From assembly GCF_017114865.1 (NCBI RefSeq), contig NZ_JADEYH010000003.1:62001-126000 (forward strand): a DNA stretch of 64,000 nt. The letters run 5' to 3'. How positions within the stretch are numbered: position 1 is the first letter of the stretch; the number at the start of each line of letters is the position of its first letter. The DNA comes from Streptomyces verrucosisporus. GTDB lineage: Bacteria; Actinomycetota; Actinomycetes; Streptomycetales; Streptomycetaceae. The notes below the pieces were generated by a model. The model made no database searches. It was not told the origin of the DNA and saw nothing but the letters and a program-made list of their open reading frames with translations. A program made the position numbers and the translations under genes. Of this stretch, positions 50,986-59,674 are shown in pieces.

Positions 50986-52014
50986 CTACAGGCAGAAGGC
51001 GTCGCGCACCGCCTCGTAGCGGCCGGTCCACCACACCACCAGCGCGGAGGCCGCCGGGAACTGCGGATCGGTGCGGCGGTCGCGCAGCTGGTAGCGCCAG
51101 CGCAGCATCCAGAAGTCGTTGAGCCGCTCCCACCACACCCGGTGGACGGCCGCGGCCATCTCGTCCGCCCCGGCCCCGGTGGCGGCGCGGTAGGCGCGGG
51201 CGTAGGCCCGGATCTTGGCCAGGTCCAGGGTGCCGCCGGGCCGCAGGAAGAAGATGACGGCGGCCCGCACCGCCTCCTCCGCGCGCGGCTGCACGGCGAG
51301 CCGGTCCCAGTCCACGATCGCGACGGGCTCCCAGGGGGCCCGGTCCCGGTAGAGCAGGTTGAGGGGGTGGAAGTCGCCGTGCACCCACCCGGCGACCGGC
51401 TCGGCCCCGGCGGGCGGGCGGCGGTGGGCGTGGCGCTCCAGCAGGGCTCGGCGCTCGCGCAGCCGGTGGTCGGCCAGCTCGTCGAAGCAGTCGCGCCGGG
51501 CCCGGGTGCGCACCCGGGCCAGCAGCTCGTCGATGAGGCCGAAGGTGACCTCCGGATCGGCGCTGGGCTCGGCCGCGCACTCGGCGCCGGGCACGGGTGC
51601 GACCTGGCCCAGCCGTACGTGCACCAGGCCCAGCAGCGCGCCCAGGCGGCGCGACTGCCCGCGCGAGAGCTCGCCGCCGTCGCGGTGGCGGCCGTCCACC
51701 CACGGGTGGAGGGCGTAGCAGCGGTCCTCCACCACCGCGACGGTCCGCCCCGAGACGTCCTCGACCGCCGGTACTACCGGCACCCCCAGGGCGCCGAGGC
51801 GGACGGTGACGCGGTGCTGGTACTCGATGCGGGCCGGGTCGCGCGGATCGCCGTCGAGGTGGTGCTTGAGGAAGAACCGGCCCCGCGTTGTGGACAGCCG
51901 GTAGCCGCGGTTCAGCAGCCCCTGCGTCACCGGCTCGCAGGAGATCGGCTCCCCGGCGCCGAAGCGCCGCACCAGCGTGGCGAGGGTGAAACGGGAGAGG
52001 TGGGGAGACTGCAC
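50986..52014 (-). CDS. aminoglycoside phosphotransferase (APH)-like kinase
   Basis: The 342-residue protein starts at GTG 52014. It has the APH/choline-kinase fold: FFLKHHLDGDP with the ATP lysine, CYALHPWVDG hinge, WVHGDFHPLNLLYRD catalytic loop (HGDxxxxN) and VAIVDWDRLAVQPRAEEAV with the metal-binding Asp. It should phosphorylate a small hydroxylated metabolite. The gene context (between bkd and Ser/Thr kinases) does not reveal the substrate, and drug resistance is not implied. Confidence 0.88.
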   Translation of the reverse strand: MQSPHLSRFTLATLVRRFGAGEPISCEPVTQGLLNRGYRLSTTRGRFFLKHHLDGDPRDPARIEYQHRVTVRLGALGVPVVPAVEDVSGRTVAVVEDRCYALHPWVDGRHRDGGELSRGQSRRLGALLGLVHVRLGQVAPVPGAECAAEPSADPEVTFGLIDELLARVRTRARRDCFDELADHRLRERRALLERHAHRRPPAGAEPVAGWVHGDFHPLNLLYRDRAPWEPVAIVDWDRLAVQPRAEEAVRAAVIFFLRPGGTLDLAKIRAYARAYRAATGAGADEMAAAVHRVWWERLNDFWMLRWRYQLRDRRTDPQFPAASALVVWWTGRYEAVRDAFCL

Positions 52015-52201
52015 GCCGGGGATCGTAGATCACCGAGAGCCACCGTCCGGACGCGTTGTGCGCCGGGAGCGCGGAGGTGGTATGGGCGGTCGGAGCCGCC
52101 CGGGTGTGCCGGGGATGCCCGGGCATTGGGGGCGCCGGGCTCTGCCCGAGCCCGGCGGCCTGCCGGCCGGAGGCTGCGGAGGCCGTCCGTCGTGGGCCGG
52201 G

Positions 52202-53956
52202 TCAGCCGCCGGAGCCGCCGCCGGGAGTGCCCGGCGCTCCCCCGGCCGTGGCCGCCCCGTCGCCGGCTGTGGTGCCGCCGTCGGTGGTGTCGGCGCCGCC
52301 GGTGGTGGTGCCGCCGTCGCCGCCGGCGCCGCCCTCGGTCGTGCCGCCGTCGCCCGTGCCCCCGGTCTCCGTGCCGCCGCCGTCGGTGGTGCCCTCGGTC
52401 GTGCCGCCGGTGTCCGTGCCGCCGTCGGTGGTGCCGCCGTCGGTGGTGCCCTCGGTCGTGCCGCCGTCGGGCTCGCTGGGCTCGCCGCTGGTCGAGGGCT
52501 TCGGGCTGCTCTCCCCGCCGCCCGTCCCGCCGGTGCTCCCACCGCCGTTCTGCCAGCCGCCCGTGCCGCCGGGCTGGGTGTCGTCGCCCTGGCCGGGCTC
52601 CTCGGTCTCCTCCTCGTCGGGCGAGGGCTCCGACGAGCTCTCCTCCGGGGAGGGCGTGGAGGTGGTCTTCTCCGGCGCCTTCTGCTCCTGGCCGCCCTCG
52701 TTGCCGTTGACGGCCAGGAAGATGCCCGCGGCGATGGCGAGGACGGAGAAGAAGGCGATCAGCCCGTACTTCAGGCCGCTGCCGCCCCGGCCCCCGTCGC
52801 CGTAGCCGCCGCCCGTGTCGTATCCGCCGCCGCCGTACGAGCCGCCGCCGGGGGCGCCCATCAGCAGCGGCGGGCCGACCCGGGTCGCGGCGTCGTCGGG
52901 GTAGCCGCCCGCGGGGGTGGCGGAGGGGGTGTCGCCGCCCTGGTGGACGCCCGGGGTGCCCATGGCGGGCGTGGCGCCGGTGGAGACCACCGCGCCGGTG
53001 TTCCACAGGCCGCCGGTGTGGCCACCCTGCTCCTGGAGCATGCGCAGCGCGTACTGCACCAGGCCGCGCATCTCCTCGGCGGTCTGGAAGCGGTCGTCCG
53101 GGTCCTTGGCCAGCGCCCGCATCACCAGGCCGTCCAGCTCCGGCGGCACCGAGTCGTTCACCCGCGAGGGCTGCACCGGCTCGTCCTGGACGTGCTGGTA
53201 GACCACTGACAGCGGGGTCTCGCCGGTGAACGGCGGGCGCAGGGCGAGCAGCTCGTAGAGCATGCAGCCCGTGGCGTACAGGTCGGAGCGGGCGTCCACC
53301 GTCTTGCCGAGCGCCTGCTCGGGGGAGAGGTACTGCGGGGTGCCCATGACCATGCCCGTCTGGGTCATGGTGGTGGACGCGCCGTGCAGGGCGCGGGCGA
53401 TGCCGAAGTCCATCACCTTCACGGCGCCGTTGCCGGTGATGATGACGTTGGCGGGCTTGATGTCGCGGTGCACGATGCCGTGCTGGTGGCTGTAGGCGAG
53501 CGCCTCCAGCACCCCGGAGATGATGATCAGCGCCTGCTCGGGCGGCGGCGCGTCGGCGTTGAGCAGGAGGTCGCGGATGGTGCGGCCCTCGACCAGCTCC
53601 ATGACGATGTACGGCACGGTGTTGCCGCCGACCACGTCCTCACCGGAGTCGTAGACGGCCACCACGGCATGGTGGTTGAGGCCGGCGACGGACTGCGCCT
53701 CGCGCGTGAAGCGGGCCTTGGAGATCGGGTCCTCGGCGAGGTCCGCGCGCAGCAGCTTGACGGCGACGGTGCGGCCCAGGCGTACGTCCTCGGCGGCGAA
53801 CACCTCTGCCATGCCGCCGCGGCCGAGCCGGCCCGTGAGACGGTAACGCCCGTCGCCCACCACACCGCCGCCACCCCACGACTCGGGCGAATCGGACACC
53901 CCACCAGCAGTCTCGTCGGGCTCCGAAGGCCCTCCGGCGGCTTGTGTCTGTGCCAT
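52202..53956 (-). CDS. Ser/Thr protein kinase with a Thr/Gly-rich extracellular tail
   Basis: ATG 53956 gives 584 residues. The Hanks-type kinase domain spans about 38-300: GRLGRGGMAEVF, K67 in VAVKLLRADL, HRDIKPANVII, DFGIARAL, GTPQYLSPEQALG and the SDLYATGCMLYELL helix. A Gly/Pro/Tyr juxtamembrane linker leads to one helix (IAFFSVLAIAAGIFLAV). The tail of some 170 residues is built from GTTEG/TDGG repeats and ends without PASTA domains. It is divergent from a second kinase at 54383, a pairing I recall from the SCO3820-3821 region. Confidence 0.93.
   Translation of the reverse strand: MAQTQAAGGPSEPDETAGGVSDSPESWGGGGVVGDGRYRLTGRLGRGGMAEVFAAEDVRLGRTVAVKLLRADLAEDPISKARFTREAQSVAGLNHHAVVAVYDSGEDVVGGNTVPYIVMELVEGRTIRDLLLNADAPPPEQALIIISGVLEALAYSHQHGIVHRDIKPANVIITGNGAVKVMDFGIARALHGASTTMTQTGMVMGTPQYLSPEQALGKTVDARSDLYATGCMLYELLALRPPFTGETPLSVVYQHVQDEPVQPSRVNDSVPPELDGLVMRALAKDPDDRFQTAEEMRGLVQYALRMLQEQGGHTGGLWNTGAVVSTGATPAMGTPGVHQGGDTPSATPAGGYPDDAATRVGPPLLMGAPGGGSYGGGGYDTGGGYGDGGRGGSGLKYGLIAFFSVLAIAAGIFLAVNGNEGGQEQKAPEKTTSTPSPEESSSEPSPDEEETEEPGQGDDTQPGGTGGWQNGGGSTGGTGGGESSPKPSTSGEPSEPDGGTTEGTTDGGTTDGGTDTGGTTEGTTDGGGTETGGTGDGGTTEGGAGGDGGTTTGGADTTDGGTTAGDGAATAGGAPGTPGGGSGG
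52240..52470. repeat. imperfect GTGGTGCCGCCGTC-type coding repeats in the kinase tail
   Basis: This stretch is made of 9-15-bp units encoding Thr-Thr-Asp/Glu-Gly-Gly on the minus strand. The repeated codons are nearly identical, so length variation by slippage between strains is expected. Confidence 0.75.
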
Positions 53957-54382
53957 CAGTCCTCGCCGTAGATCAGGTCCGCGAGCGCGGATCCGTACGC
54001 TCTGCTCCCTGAGCACGCTAACAGGGTCCGAGGGCCGTGCCCCTCGGCGAAGGCGAAGAGAGCGGCGCGGAACTGCGGTACCGGGAGCGCTGGGGGCAGC
54101 AACGGACCATCCAACCCGCTCGGGTGTCCGGCTGGCAAGTTACGATGTCGGGCGCCCTCGCGAGCACGTGTGACGTGTATGCGCGCATCGGGTCACGGAA
54201 CGGGCAAGCGCCTTGACGTGTCCGGCCGCTGGGGCAGACTTGGCCTGGAATCACGGGTGGACCGGTACCCCGCCCGGCGTTCTCGAAGGCCGGGCGGGGG
54301 CATCACGGATACCGGCAGAGCAACCGCACACGCGCAGGCCCGTAAGACGGCAGTCCTGCGGCGCCGAGGGGGAAGCAGTCAG
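53957..54382. other. divergent kinase intergenic region with a leader hairpin
   Basis: This 426-bp region lies between two divergent kinase genes. TTGACG (54213-54218) and CAGACT (54235-54240), 16 bp apart, are a possible rightward promoter. An 11-bp perfect hairpin (54268-54278 with 54289-54299, ten-base loop) follows inside the presumed leader, ahead of the kinase ribosome-binding site. I accept no coding frame here. Confidence 0.55.
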
Positions 54383-56098
54383 ATGAGCGACGACGGCGCG
54401 CAGGCCGCGTACCGGGGGCGTACGGTCGGCGGCGGGCGCTACCAGCTGCGCGATCTGCTGGGCCAGGGCGGCATGGCGTCGGTTCACCTCGCCTACGACA
54501 CGGTGCTCGACCGGCAGGTGGCGGTCAAGACCCTCCACACCGAGCTGGGCCGCGAGCAGTCCTTCCGGGAGCGCTTCCGCCGTGAGGCGCAGGCGGTCGC
54601 CAAACTGACGCACACCAACATCGTCTCGGTCTTCGACTCCGGCGAGGACGAGGCCGACGGCGCGACGGTGCCCTACATCGTCATGGAGTACGTCGAGGGC
54701 AAGCCGCTGCGCACCGTCCTCGACGAGGACGTGGCCCGGCTCGGGGCGATGCCGAGCGACAAGGCGCTGACGATCGTCTCCGAGGTGCTCGCCGCGCTGG
54801 AGGCCAGCCACGAGGTGGGCCTGGTGCACCGGGACATCAAGCCGGGCAACGTCATGCTCAACAGACGCGGCACGGTCAAGGTGATGGACTTCGGCATCGC
54901 CCGCGCCATGCAGTCCGGCGTCACCTCGATGACGCAGACGGGCATGGTCGTCGGCACCCCGCAGTACCTCTCCCCCGAGCAGGCGCTGGGGCGCGGCGTG
55001 GACGCCCGCTCCGACCTGTACTCGGTGGGCATCATGCTCTTCGAGCTGCTCACCGGGCGCCTCCCCTTCGACGCGGACTCACCGCTGGCCATCGCGTACG
55101 CGCACGTCCAGGAGGAGCCGCCCGTACCGTCGTCGGTCAACCGGTCGCTGCCCGCGGCCGTGGACGCGCTGATCGCGCGGACGCTGCGGAAGAACCCCAA
55201 CGAGCGGTTCCCGACGGCCGAGGCGATGCGCCAGGAGTGCGAGCGCGTCCGCAACTCGGTGGTCGCCTCGAACACCACCCCGCTGATCGCCGGCGGCGCC
55301 CCCGGCCCCAACAGCGGGGCGGCCGTCTCCCAGTCGGTCTTCCCGCCGGTGGACGCCCAGACCACCCCGCCGCCGCCGAACGTGCAGCAGCCGTACCAGC
55401 CGCACTACGCGCCGGCGGCCGGTTTCGGGGCCGCGGGGCCGGTCCAGCAGGGCTACTCCACGCCGGTACCGGGCCCGTACGGTCCCCAGGGCGGTGCGCC
55501 GACCCCGCCGCCGTACACCGTCCCGCCCCAGCCCTCGGGCGGCAGGAACACCGGGGTGATCGTCGGATCGGCGGTCGCGGCGATCATCGTCGTCGCCGCC
55601 GTGATCATCGCCGTGACGCTCAACGGCGGCAGCGGGGAGGATCCGCGGGCGGGCGAGTCCCCGGGGCCCGTCCGGACGGCCGAGCAGCCCGCGGGCACCG
55701 GCGGGGGCGACTCCGGCGGCACGGGCGGCCAGGAGACCGAGGGCGAAGGCACCGGCACGGACACGGACGACGGCGGTGACGACGGCGACGACGGCGACGA
55801 CGGCTTCAAGGACGAGGACACCTCGAAGACCATCGATCCGGCCAAGTGCACGGAGGCCTCGGAGAGCCTCTTCGACAAGGGCAAGACGAGCATGCCCGAC
55901 CTGACGTTCAAGCACCTGGACTCGGTCAAGGACTGCGTCCGCGAGGCGGGCTGGGTCCTGGAGGACGTCGAGTACGAGGACGAGAACCTGTACGGGAAGA
56001 ACACCGTCCTCAAGCAGTCCCCGGAGGCCTACGACGGCTTCGACCCGAAGAAGGACAAGATCACGCTGACCGTCTCCACCGGCCACCCGGAGGGCTGA
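54383..56098 (+). CDS. PknB-like Ser/Thr protein kinase with a PASTA domain
   Basis: ATG 54383 follows GGGGGAAG and gives 571 residues. The kinase domain occupies about 20-285: LLGQGGMASVHLAYD, K49 in VAVKTL, HRDIKPGNVML, DFGIARAM and GTPQYLSPEQALG. A Pro/Gln/Tyr linker leads to one membrane helix (VIVGSAVAAIIVVAAVIIAV, about 395-415). An acidic Gly/Asp stretch follows, then one C-terminal PASTA-like unit with two Cys (AKCTEASESLF, VKDCVREAGWVLEDVEYEDENLYGKNTVLKQSP). It probably senses cell-wall material outside the cell. Confidence 0.93.
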   Translation: MSDDGAQAAYRGRTVGGGRYQLRDLLGQGGMASVHLAYDTVLDRQVAVKTLHTELGREQSFRERFRREAQAVAKLTHTNIVSVFDSGEDEADGATVPYIVMEYVEGKPLRTVLDEDVARLGAMPSDKALTIVSEVLAALEASHEVGLVHRDIKPGNVMLNRRGTVKVMDFGIARAMQSGVTSMTQTGMVVGTPQYLSPEQALGRGVDARSDLYSVGIMLFELLTGRLPFDADSPLAIAYAHVQEEPPVPSSVNRSLPAAVDALIARTLRKNPNERFPTAEAMRQECERVRNSVVASNTTPLIAGGAPGPNSGAAVSQSVFPPVDAQTTPPPPNVQQPYQPHYAPAAGFGAAGPVQQGYSTPVPGPYGPQGGAPTPPPYTVPPQPSGGRNTGVIVGSAVAAIIVVAAVIIAVTLNGGSGEDPRAGESPGPVRTAEQPAGTGGGDSGGTGGQETEGEGTGTDTDDGGDDGDDGDDGFKDEDTSKTIDPAKCTEASESLFDKGKTSMPDLTFKHLDSVKDCVREAGWVLEDVEYEDENLYGKNTVLKQSPEAYDGFDPKKDKITLTVSTGHPEG

Positions 56099-56115
56099 CG
56101 GCGGCGGACGCGGAC

Positions 56116-56148
56116 GAGGGGCGGCACGCGGATCGCGTGCCGCCCCTC
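56116..56148. terminator. convergent terminator after the PASTA kinase
   Basis: GAGGGGCGGCACGCG (56116-56130) pairs exactly with 56134-56148 around a GAT loop, in the gap between convergent kinase and bpa genes. Confidence 0.9.
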
Positions 56149-56211
56149 GCGCGTGCGGAGCCCGGGCCGCCCGGGGCGGGCGCCCGGGGCGGCGCTCTCA
56201 GGGGTGGCCGC

Positions 56212-56781
56212 TCAGAGGTAGGGGCCGCCGGAGCGGATCTGGCCGCCGCGCCCGTCGCCCTCCTCCTCGGGCATCACACCCGCCGGAAGCGCGCGGCGCA
56301 TCTGCTCCAGCTGGGCGCGGGCCGCCATCTGCTGGGCGAACAGCGCCGTCTGGATGCCGTGGAACAGCCCCTCCAGCCAGCCCACCAGCTGGGCCTGGGC
56401 GATCCGCAGCTCGGCATCGGTGGGCACCGCGTCGTCGGTGAACGGCAGCGAGATCCGCTCCAGCTCCTCGATCAGCTCGGGCGCCAGACCGTCCTCCAGC
56501 TCCTTGACCGAGCTGGCGTGGATCTCCTTGAGCCGGGCGCGGCTGGCCTCGTCCAGGGGGGCCGACTTGACCTCCTCCAGGAGCTGCTTGATCATGCTGC
56601 CGATCCGCATGACCTTCGCGGGCTGCTCGACCATCTCCGTCACGGGGATCTCGCGCGGCTCGTCGTCGGAGCCGCCGTCCCCGCTCCTGGGAGCGGCGGC
56701 GCTGCCGAGGGCCATTCCGTCCGGCCCGACGACCAGGACGTGCTGGCTCTCCTGCGAGCGTTCGTTCATCGGCTGAGTCAT
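56212..56781 (-). CDS. bpa: bacterial proteasome activator Bpa (PafE)
   Basis: I chose ATG 56781 after GGGGGT, giving 189 residues. It is the actinobacterial Bpa family: VLVVGPDGMAL, VTEMVEQPAKVMRIGSMIKQLLEEVKSAPLDEASR, then three more helices (SSVKELEDGLAPELIEELERISLPF; ELRIAQAQLVGWLEGLFHGIQTALFAQQMAARAQLEQMRR). The C-terminus GGPYL resembles the GQYL motif that docks into the 20S alpha-ring pockets and opens the gate, with Pro for Gln. It acts ATP-independently as a dodecameric ring. Confidence 0.93.
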   Translation of the reverse strand: MTQPMNERSQESQHVLVVGPDGMALGSAAAPRSGDGGSDDEPREIPVTEMVEQPAKVMRIGSMIKQLLEEVKSAPLDEASRARLKEIHASSVKELEDGLAPELIEELERISLPFTDDAVPTDAELRIAQAQLVGWLEGLFHGIQTALFAQQMAARAQLEQMRRALPAGVMPEEEGDGRGGQIRSGGPYL

Positions 56782-56849
56782 ACCCCCATTCTGCAATGCC
56801 CGCCCGTGCGGCCGAAGGGCGATCCCCCCGGGGGGCGACGCGGCCCTTC

Positions 56850-57512
56850 TCAGCGCCGCAGCCGCAGGGCGAGCGAGGCCAGGCCCAGGCCCAGGAAGGT
56901 CAGCCCCGCGCCGAGCGGCAGCACCGGGAGGAGCTGACCGCCGGTGGCGGGAGTCGCACGGTGCCGGGCCGGCTCGTCGGCGCTTCGGCCGTCGTCGTAC
57001 ACGTAGTCGTCGTAGTGGCCGCCGCCGCTCTGCCGGTCGACGATCTGCTCGGCCCGGCCCTGGGGGGTCTGCCGCGGCGTGCCCGGCGGTCCGGCGGATT
57101 CGGTGGGGCCGCGCTCCTCGTCGCCGTCCCCGCCGGGGGCCGTACCGGACGGTTCGCCGGAGGGCTCACCGGAGGAGGGCTCCGGCGTGGGTGTGGACGT
57201 GGACGACGGGTCAGGGCCGGGGGAGGAGCCGTCCGGCGGCCACGGCGGCAGGGTGAGCCTCGGGGGGCGTTCCGTCTCCTCCGGGTCGTCCGTCTCCTCC
57301 GGGTCGTCCGGCTCCCCGCTCTCCTCCGGGTCGTCCGGGGAGGCGGTGGGGGAGGACGAGGGCTTGCCCGGACCCTCAGCCCGGGGCTCCACCGCGTCCC
57401 GCGCGCCGCCGGGCACGGCCGAAACGGCCGCGGACTGCTGGGAGGCCAGGGCGACGGGTGCCGGAACCAGCACCATCGCGCAGGCCAGCAGGGTGATCGC
57501 GGCTTCCCTCAC
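56850..57512 (-). CDS. secreted Pro/Glu/Ser-rich protein with a C-terminal membrane anchor
   Basis: I chose GTG 57512 because GGAGGGGG lies seven bases ahead, giving 220 residues; an ATG at 57539 lacks a ribosome-binding site. The protein begins with a signal peptide (REAAITLLACAMVLVPAPVALA). It continues with a low-complexity region (DDPEESGEPDDPEETDDPEE, then Ser/Thr/Pro repeats). It ends with PATGGQLLPVLPLGAGLTFLGLGLASLALRLRR, a PATG-helix-basic pattern like a weak sortase-type anchor. It is a wall-spanning surface protein; no enzyme domain is visible. Confidence 0.8.
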   Translation of the reverse strand: MREAAITLLACAMVLVPAPVALASQQSAAVSAVPGGARDAVEPRAEGPGKPSSSPTASPDDPEESGEPDDPEETDDPEETERPPRLTLPPWPPDGSSPGPDPSSTSTPTPEPSSGEPSGEPSGTAPGGDGDEERGPTESAGPPGTPRQTPQGRAEQIVDRQSGGGHYDDYVYDDGRSADEPARHRATPATGGQLLPVLPLGAGLTFLGLGLASLALRLRR

Positions 57513-57609
57513 CGCTACGCCCCCTCCCGTACCAGGCATCGAATGGTGTAACAAGCGTCACACGAACGCGCGGACCCGGCATCCCGGCCCGGCCCGCCGG
57601 ACCGGCGCC

Positions 57610-58599
57610 TCAGACGGTGAGGACGACCTTGCCCACGTGATCGCTCTCCTCGAGTACCCGGTGAGCCCGGGAGGCATTACTCATCGGCACCGTGCGGTCC
57701 ACGACCGGGCGGACCCGCCCGGCGGCGATCAGCGGCCAGACGTGCTCGCGCACCGCGGTGACGATCTCCGCCTTCTCCTCCAGCGGACGGCCGCGCAGCG
57801 ATGTGGCCGAGACCGTACCGCACTTGGCGAGCAGCGCACCCAGGTTCAGCTCCCCCTTGACCCCGCCCTGGAGCCCGATGACGACGATCCGTCCGCCGCG
57901 GGCGAGCGCCCTGACGTTCCGCTCCAGGTACTTGGCGCCGATGATGTCGAGGACCACGTCCGCGCCGCGTCCGCCGGTGGCCGCCCGGACCTCCTCGGCG
58001 AAGTCCTGCTCGCGGTAGTCGATCAGGACGTCCGCGCCCAGCTCCGCGCAGCGCTCCAGTTTCCCACGGCTGCCCGCGGTGACCGCCACCCGCGCGCCGA
58101 CGGCCTTGGCGAGCTGGATCGCCATGGTGCCGATGCCGCTGGCCCCGCCGTGGACCAGCAGGGTCTCGCCGGGGCGCAGCCTCGCCTGCATGAAGACGTT
58201 CGACCAGACCGTGCACACGACCTCGGGGAGGGCGGCGGCGGCGACCGGGTCGAGCGGGCCGTCGGGAGTCTCGGGCAGCGGCAGGAGCTGGCCGTGCGGC
58301 ACGGCGACCTTCTGCGCGTACCCGCCGCCGGCGAGCAGCGCGCACACCTGGTCGCCGGTCCTCCAGCCGCCCACGCCCGGCCCCAGCCCGGCGATCCGGC
58401 CCGCGCACTCCAGCCCGGGGTAGGGCGACGCGCCCGGAGGCGGGTCGTAGAAGCCCTGCCGCTGGAGGATGTCGGCCCGGTTGACGGCGCCGGCCGCCAC
58501 CTCGACCAGGACCTCCCCGTCGCCGGGCACGGGGTCGTCCACCTCCGTCCAGGCGAGGACGTCGGGGCCGCCGGGTTCGGTGATGGTGATCGCGTGCAT
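57610..58599 (-). CDS. NAD(P)H-quinone oxidoreductase (zinc-independent MDR family)
   Basis: The 329-residue protein has the quinone-reductase MDR layout: EVAAGAVNRADILQRQGFYDPPPG, YPGLECAGRIAGLGPGV, LPEVVCTVWSNVFMQARLRPGETLLVHGGASGIGTMAIQLAKAVGARV with the GxGxxG-type NADPH loop, then DVVLDIIGAKYLERNVRALARGGRIVVIG. No zinc-binding cysteine cluster is seen. PIG3/QOR-like enzymes reduce quinones. It is followed 9 bp upstream by the K+ channel gene in the same direction. Confidence 0.93.
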   Translation of the reverse strand: MHAITITEPGGPDVLAWTEVDDPVPGDGEVLVEVAAGAVNRADILQRQGFYDPPPGASPYPGLECAGRIAGLGPGVGGWRTGDQVCALLAGGGYAQKVAVPHGQLLPLPETPDGPLDPVAAAALPEVVCTVWSNVFMQARLRPGETLLVHGGASGIGTMAIQLAKAVGARVAVTAGSRGKLERCAELGADVLIDYREQDFAEEVRAATGGRGADVVLDIIGAKYLERNVRALARGGRIVVIGLQGGVKGELNLGALLAKCGTVSATSLRGRPLEEKAEIVTAVREHVWPLIAAGRVRPVVDRTVPMSNASRAHRVLEESDHVGKVVLTV

Positions 58600-58608
58600 G
58601 GGGTGACG

Positions 58609-59670
58609 CTACCTCCGCGGGGTCTCCGAGGGCATGACGGTGGTGGAGGGGGTGGCACGGCGGATGACGACGAGGCGGTCGGTCAGCTCCAGGACGGCCG
58701 CGTCCGGGTCGTCGTAGCCCAGCACCCGGTGGCCGCGGACCACGGAGACCACGAGGTCCCTGCACTCGCGAGGGGAGCGGCCGGCCTCGGCCTTGGTGAC
58801 CGGGCGCTCGGTGAGGTTCAGCCCCGTGCCCTGGTGGATCAGGTCCTCCATCACCGCGCCCGCGCTCGGGCTGAGCATGGACATCCCGAGCAGCCGTCCG
58901 GCGGCGCTGGCACTGGTGATCACGGAGTCCGCGCCGGACTGCCGCAGCAGCGGCGCGTTCTCCTCCTCGCGCACCGCCGCGACGATGCGCAGACCGCGGT
59001 TGAGCTGGCGGGCGGTGAGCGTCACCAGAACCGCGGTGTCGTCGCGCTGGGTGGAGATGACCACCTGGGCGGCCCGCTGCACCTCCGCCTTCAGCAGGAC
59101 GTCGCTGCGGGTCGCGTCGCCGACGACGCCGGTGTAGCCGTCGGCGTTCGCCGCCTCGACGACCTTGCGGCTCGGATCGATTATCACGATCCGCTCCCGG
59201 GGGACCCCGGTCGAGATGAGCGTCTCGGCCGCGGAACGCCCCTTCGTGCCGAAGCCGATGATGACGGTGTGGTCGCGCAAGGAGGACCTCCAGCGGGCCA
59301 GGCGGAACTGCTGGCGGGTCCGTTCGGCCAGCACCTCCAGGGTGGTGCCGATCAGGATGATCAGGAACAGGACGCGCAGCGGGGTGATGACCAGGACGTT
59401 GACCAGCCGGGCGCTGTCGCTGACCGGGGCGATGTCGCCGTAGCCGGTCGTGGAGAGGGTGACGGTGGTGTAGTAGAAGCAGTCCAGCAGCGAGACCTCG
59501 CCGTCGGCGTTGTCCGTGTAGCCGTCACGCTCGAGGTACACCAGGAACACCGTCACGAGCAGCACGATCAGCGCGGCCACCAGCCGCCGCAGCACCTGCC
59601 GCAGCGGCCCGGCCGCGGGCTCGGGCAGCTGCACGAAGTGCTGCAGTTCCTCGGGCGAGGTGTGGTTCAT
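58609..59670 (-). CDS. two-helix potassium channel with an RCK (TrkA-N) domain
   Basis: The 353-residue protein has an outer helix (VAALIVLLVTVFLVYL), a pore loop with the selectivity filter TTGYGD at 74-79, and an inner helix (LVNVLVITPLRVLFLIILIG). A cytoplasmic RCK domain follows, with VIIGFGTKGRSAAETLI, VIIDPSRKVVEAANADGYTGVVGDATR and a TrkA-C-like end. It matches MthK/Kch-type channels gated by a ligand bound to the RCK ring. It is cotranscribed with the quinone oxidoreductase. Confidence 0.95.
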   Translation of the reverse strand: MNHTSPEELQHFVQLPEPAAGPLRQVLRRLVAALIVLLVTVFLVYLERDGYTDNADGEVSLLDCFYYTTVTLSTTGYGDIAPVSDSARLVNVLVITPLRVLFLIILIGTTLEVLAERTRQQFRLARWRSSLRDHTVIIGFGTKGRSAAETLISTGVPRERIVIIDPSRKVVEAANADGYTGVVGDATRSDVLLKAEVQRAAQVVISTQRDDTAVLVTLTARQLNRGLRIVAAVREEENAPLLRQSGADSVITSASAAGRLLGMSMLSPSAGAVMEDLIHQGTGLNLTERPVTKAEAGRSPRECRDLVVSVVRGHRVLGYDDPDAAVLELTDRLVVIRRATPSTTVMPSETPRR

Positions 59671-59674
59671 GCCG

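Noticed and set aside
53956-54138. Leftward 60-codon frame just upstream of the first kinase
   Set aside because: It lacks a ribosome-binding site, has no recognisable protein features and occupies the promoter region.
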